A stretch of 64,000 bases of DNA from Neelides folsomi. Lineage: Eukaryota; Arthropoda; Collembola; Neelipleona; Neelidae. This document shows, piece by piece, positions 59,901 through 64,000 of the stretch. Both the position numbers and the translations under genes were made by a program. Each line of letters starts with the position of its first letter. Positions within the stretch are counted from its first letter, which is position 1. Where the stretch lies: the NCBI GenBank assembly GCA_034687125.1, contig JAQGBZ010000335.1, forward strand, positions 1 through 64,000. The letters are read 5' to 3'. A model generated the notes under the pieces. The model ran no database searches and was not told the DNA's origin. It was given only the letters and a program-made list of their open reading frames with translations.

Positions 59901-61448
59901 AGGAAGATAAGAAGAAATGCTCCGTAGCAAATTCGGGTTTCCCTTGTGGAGAAACTTCACAGCCACCGGCAAGGAGAGTTTCATCACTTTGTACTTGTTA
60001 TAATTCTGTAAATGCAAATGAATCCAACTAAATCCTCTTTTGTTAACCATTTATCCTCGACAAGAAAAAAACTTAGGATCATTAATAAGAGTTGGGAGGA
60101 ACATGAAGGAAGTATAAATATTCAAAGAGTTATAAATATTGATGATTTAATTAAAAAAATGTATAAGTGTGAAAGAAATGATATACCAAAAACAAACATG
60201 CCATCACATCACTTGCAATTTTTGCATGTGGAGGATCTTTATCGCGTTCAATCTTTAAGTCATTGTTCAGGCAGGTTATTAAGAGGCTAACTAGAGAATT
60301 CACGTGCTTCTCTATCGTCTGCAACTCTCTAAACACATATCAACATGTAATGGCAATCTGTATTTTTTATAAATTGACTAACTACATTATAAGTGTGTTC
60401 AAGAACAATTTGTTATCGTTTTCAAAAAAATCAACATCTTCCGTATATTCTCCCAATAATAATAAGCATTATCATAAAGCATACAGTTAGCAAATAAGAC
60501 CATAAAATCAGAGTGCAACATCCCCATCATCACCAGTGCACCAAAACCATCAACAATAAAATTACTCCCTGTTACAATTTAATGTAACCAAAGCAAAACA
60601 TTCCAAATTAGAAGAATTTAAACCAAAACATAACATAACCAGTTAACCCAATCCAAATAAAAAAGCTATTAATTTGCAACAAGTCTATAATATACGCAAC
60701 ATTACTTCATGGTTTAATAAAACTCACTAATGTCGTGCGGTGATTAAAGAGCATATGTATACCATAATTATTTAAAGTTTATGTGTATAAATGTTTATGT
60801 GTACAAATAGCTTCTACTTTAGAGTTCTCCTTACAAATCAATGAAAATTATTTAAAAACATTGTTAGGAATAATAATTCACACTTATTAAAAACAAATAA
60901 ATATCATTACGTACCGAATGCTACTTGTGACTCTGCTAATTGTTATCTCGACCACACTTTGATCATTGTCGTTAACAAGGTAAGAACGAGATGAGGCGAT
61001 CTCGTTGATTTTTCTTATAACTTCGTTCAAGTCATTGCTGATGATGATGTCCGGTATGGAGAAAAGATCCCCAGCCTGAAATAAAGAAAACAATTTACTC
61101 TAACCATTATATCACATCTAATGAAATGATCATGATTATGTAAAAATCGTCAATTTGAACTTTCTAGAGATTCCTCCCTAAGACAAAAATACCGAAAATG
61201 TATCTATCTGCAAACTGGCAGATTGAGAGGAAGGAAATTCATCTTTTTATATTACTTAAATCACTTAAATGTATGGGAGAGATGTTAAACTAAATATTGT
61301 TGACATATAGAATTGGATATAAATAGGATTACACAACGAATCCCTTTAGAATAATTAAGGAATTGATTAGATAGTTGAATGGATGTTAATGGTTGATTAC
61401 CTTTGACAGATCTTTGAGGTTGAGGACTTGGGAGAAGAGTTCGTGCAT
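56953..61448 (-). CDS. VEPH1: Melted / VEPH1, PH-domain signalling adaptor
   Basis: Fifteen exons: 61448-61401, 61075-60915, 60328-60187, 60005-59831, 59765-59602, 59422-59225, 59123-58936, 58836-58784, 58685-58580, 58456-58413, 58318-58197, 58111-57976, 57882-57614, 57514-57281, 57183-56953; 756 aa. The start MHELFSQVLNLKDLSKAGDL and DPPHAKIASDVMACLF match the melted/VEPH1 N-terminal helical-repeat region; PVAVKFLHKGNPNLLRSIS follows. The C-terminal PH domain runs from VIEGQLKEKKGKWRIFRRW to NAEEWVQALSVLV. Known in flies to bind phosphoinositides at the membrane and tune FOXO/TOR insulin signalling, and Hippo in photoreceptors. The intron 58412-58319 starts with GC (GCAAGT), an accepted GC-AG type. 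The middle is shorter than in vertebrates (833 aa). Confidence 0.93.
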
Positions 61449-62792
61449 GATTCCCGGGTGTTTCAATTCTCCCGACTCATGCTCAGAAGGGGAGCTTCTT
61501 TTTGGGCTGGGCTTTTCGGTGTCCTCGGAGTGAGGGGAAGAGTGGAGAGTTGGACGAGAGCTGGACAGCGAATTGTTGAGACGACGAAGACTGTGGACGA
61601 CAGCTGTGTCACCATTGTTGCCAGGTAAGGTTGATCCCCAAGGCTCTCCTCACTCACCTGTCAATTCCCTATACCACTAGTCCAGAGATGAGCCGTATCT
61701 CGGCTCCATTATCTCACACCTTCAACACGTAGCAAATACTACATACGCGCTGTTCGAATGACTAAACACAATCCGTACACGATGAAAGAGAAAACTAATA
61801 TTGATAAAAATAACGGGAATATGCAAATCCATTATTATGATTAATCAAATCGGTATTTTATTTACTATTCTTATTATAACTTATTGACATTTAGCGCAAT
61901 GCTACTTCAATTCTCGAAACCATCAAACACAAGCAAGGAAATTGTAAACATGAAAGTGCAAGCTATAAAAGCATTTGTGCGTGTAGATACGCTATAAAAT
62001 CTATAAAGCCGTGAACACTTGTTTGGTTTATTTTCTAATGTTTTACAACTACGATCTGCGATAGAGTATTTTACTGTTTACACACAGACAATACAAATCC
62101 TAATGCCAAATATTTTTAATAAATAGTAAGCCTTTAAACCTTATCAAATGAAACAAAGCTACACGTGGACAATGCAATTACTATTAGTCTTAAGTAAATG
62201 AATCATTTATTCAATTATATGAAACAAATATCCAATTCATTTTCGTACCATTTAAGACAGTTTAAGCATTTTAGCAGTTTTTGAATTATTTTAATCTGCG
62301 AATTGAAAAAGATTGGGTTTATGTCCTACTCTATTCTTCATGTACTAAGAAGTAAAAACTTACATAATAAGTTTAAATAGTTAAGAAAAAACGCTGTGCT
62401 AACAAAAATAAGAAGGGCATATTAATTATTCCTTATTAGCATGTCTTTTAAGCACTCTAAATTAAAAATAATTTATGTAATATAATGAATCAATAACTAC
62501 ATATTATGTAGTAGTAATACTACTGTAGTATGTATCTTATACTAATCTAAAGTATATTAATTGTAGCTGGGAAGGAATATAAGATAAAACCAACCAAGTA
62601 GTGTGTCTTAAATAAATACTAAATAAGTCAAATGCACGAAGTTGCAATAATTTGGTATTAACCAAAATCCGATATGCAATTGCCGATATTTTTTACATGC
62701 AATAAGATTTTAACTATTTTGTGTTTTTCAGATAAAGCCATTCCAACCTAGTCCTAGTTTATTCAATCATCTAAAAACTTCCTGGCGACACA
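61449..62792. other. Shared upstream region of melted and the M-Ras-type gene
   Basis: The two genes are divergent. The first 250 bases (61449-61700) are GC-richer and likely hold the melted 5' UTR and promoter. No exon was supported in the rest. Confidence 0.5.
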
Positions 62793-63057
62793 ATGTCAAA
62801 GCCAATAAGTCCAGAAAACCTGCCTGTTTTCAAGCTAGTCGTTGTTGGGGATGGGTGAGGATTTTCAATCTTTAATACAATATTCTATTATTCTAATACA
62901 ATTAAAAGTGAATTTCGATAATTTTCAATAATTCAATAATAATTAATAAACAAAAATTAATTCCAATAATGAATGGAGAATTTTTATTTGTTTAGGGGCG
63001 TAGGAAAAAGCGCTCTAACAATCCAATTCTTCCAAAAAATGTTCGTGTCTGATTATG
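62793..63057 (+). CDS. MRAS: M-Ras-type small GTPase, first two exons (partial)
   Basis: Exons 62793-62854 and 62996-63057 join at phase 2 and end with a donor at 63057. They encode MSKPISPENLPVFKLVVVGD, then the P-loop GDGGVGKS and [20 protein letters not shown]/PENLP before [22 protein letters not shown] is typical of M-Ras rather than R-Ras1 or H-Ras. Switch I, switch II and the CAAX end must lie beyond the window. The intron after exon 2 contains an LTR-retrotransposon relic. M-Ras with SHOC2-PP1 activates RAF in other animals. Confidence 0.88.
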
Positions 63058-63084
63058 GTAAGTTGTAATGATGTGTTGGTAGGA

Positions 63085-64000
63085 TATTGTGGAAGTAGAT
63101 TTAATGATTGTTATGCACCAGAGCCTTGTGGCCCACTCGGTCACATTTGAAGCAAATTCCGGTGAATTTCAATTTTCCACCATCCTTTCTCTCGGATTGG
63201 TATTGAAGCTTCTTGCCTTTTTGCTGGAAACCCCTGTTTCTCATTGCTTTAATGTTCTCAAATGGAGCGTCGGCAAATGATTTATTTGAACTTCCGGTTT
63301 GGTTCCTCCTTGAATTTTGACCAGCCATTGTTCTCCAGTGAGTAACATTAAAAAGTGCAGTTAGTAACAGCTCAACTGTTGAAAAGCCATGCATGATTAA
63401 TGCCTCTTGCATTTCATGTGGAACACCCTGAAAAATGAGTTCAATTTTTCTTTTAACACTAATTCTTGGATCCATCATCTCGAAAATTTTAAGCTTTTCG
63501 CTTACATACGTCTGTGGGTTCTCATCTACTTTGAACTTTAATTGACTATTCATAGCGCGAGCCGACCTAGCTCTTGCCTTTGAATCAAAGAAAGCTCCCA
63601 TGTTTTTTTAAGTTCCTCCCAAACAGCGTTAACCTCATTGTTTGACTTCGCTGCTCTGCATTTCTTAAGAATGCCTGTCTTCATTGAGAACCACCAGCTG
63701 CTTGCTGCTTTATCCATCAACTTGTCAAAGTTGACTAAACACTATTTCTTCGTGAAATTGATGTTGATTAATTCCTCCTCGAGATAATTAAAATATTCGT
63801 CCACATCTTCTAATCCGTCAAACTTATTAAGGATAGCTAAAGCATCATTAATGGAATAGGTACGGTTTACCATCTTCACATTATTTTTAGTATCCTCATC
63901 ATCGGAGAATCGAGGTCCCTTTTCCTCCATAGCCTTCTTTCCAGCAAGCTCTACCATTGCTTTAAAGGCATCATACTCTGCTTTTGTCTTAATAAGCTCT
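63085..64000 (-). mobile_element. LTR retrotransposon gag region, broken, runs off the window
   Basis: The reverse strand carries gag-type sequence: an N-terminal part (63957-63742), a longer part (63601-63101) with NSQLKFKVDENP, then a basic region and a zinc knuckle beginning CFKCDRVGH. It is not one open frame and looks broken at a few places. No reverse transcriptase, protease or LTR is inside the window. A Ty3/Gypsy-like element is the best guess; the family is uncertain. It sits in an intron of the M-Ras-type gene in opposite orientation. Confidence 0.75.

Overview
This 64 kb window is nuclear DNA from an animal, almost certainly an arthropod. It is AT-rich, its genes are broken by many short introns (often 60-150 nt), and it holds a tandem pair of DM4/12-domain genes, a family known mainly from arthropods. 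Degenerate Tc1/mariner (maT-like), pogo/Tigger-like and other TA-flanked DNA transposons lie in introns and spacers. A crustacean such as a copepod would fit, but the sequence does not settle the species. Exon models were built by hand from splice sites; the exon totals divide by three in every complete model.

Layout, left to right: mariner fragment (1-457, -); CLC-7-type lysosomal Cl-/H+ antiporter (2322-6249, -); mitochondrial ferredoxin-2 (8334-9539, +); a 17-exon axonemal dynein heavy chain, DNAH1-like, that stops in the linker and has no AAA+ motor (10177-17670, +); a convergent unrecognised 236-aa gene (17757-18804, -); a small secreted acidic-tailed protein (20563-21296, +); condensin SMC2 (22594-28875, +) with a mariner relic in its last intron; two DM4/12 paralogues (29507-30560 and 31110-32104, +); an XK-related-like multipass protein (33892-37157, +); an unrecognised single-pass membrane protein (37618-38747, +); a secreted carboxylesterase with an intact triad (40990-44859, +) and one apparent GA-AG intron; the last two exons of a short-chain dehydrogenase (45821-46102, -); an orphan first exon (46857-47030, -); cytosolic Hsp90 (48467-50995, -) with two perfect heat-shock-element arrays upstream; TMEM53/DUF829 hydrolase (53282-54791, +); melted/VEPH1 (56953-61448, -); and the first two exons of an M-Ras-type GTPase (62793-63057, +), whose next intron carries a broken LTR-retrotransposon gag region running off the window end.

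Most genes are unrelated housekeeping or cell-biology genes rather than an operon-like system. The stand-out observation is the motorless dynein heavy chain: the tail and most of the linker are kept in frame over 17 exons, two histidine-rich inserts are present, and the protein ends in a short charged tail where the conserved linker motif leading to AAA1 should follow. A convergent gene begins 87 bases later, so the motor does not simply continue. A second theme is a set of short TA-flanked inverted-repeat elements, several newly delimited here, including one with perfect 39-bp arms and a nested palindrome.
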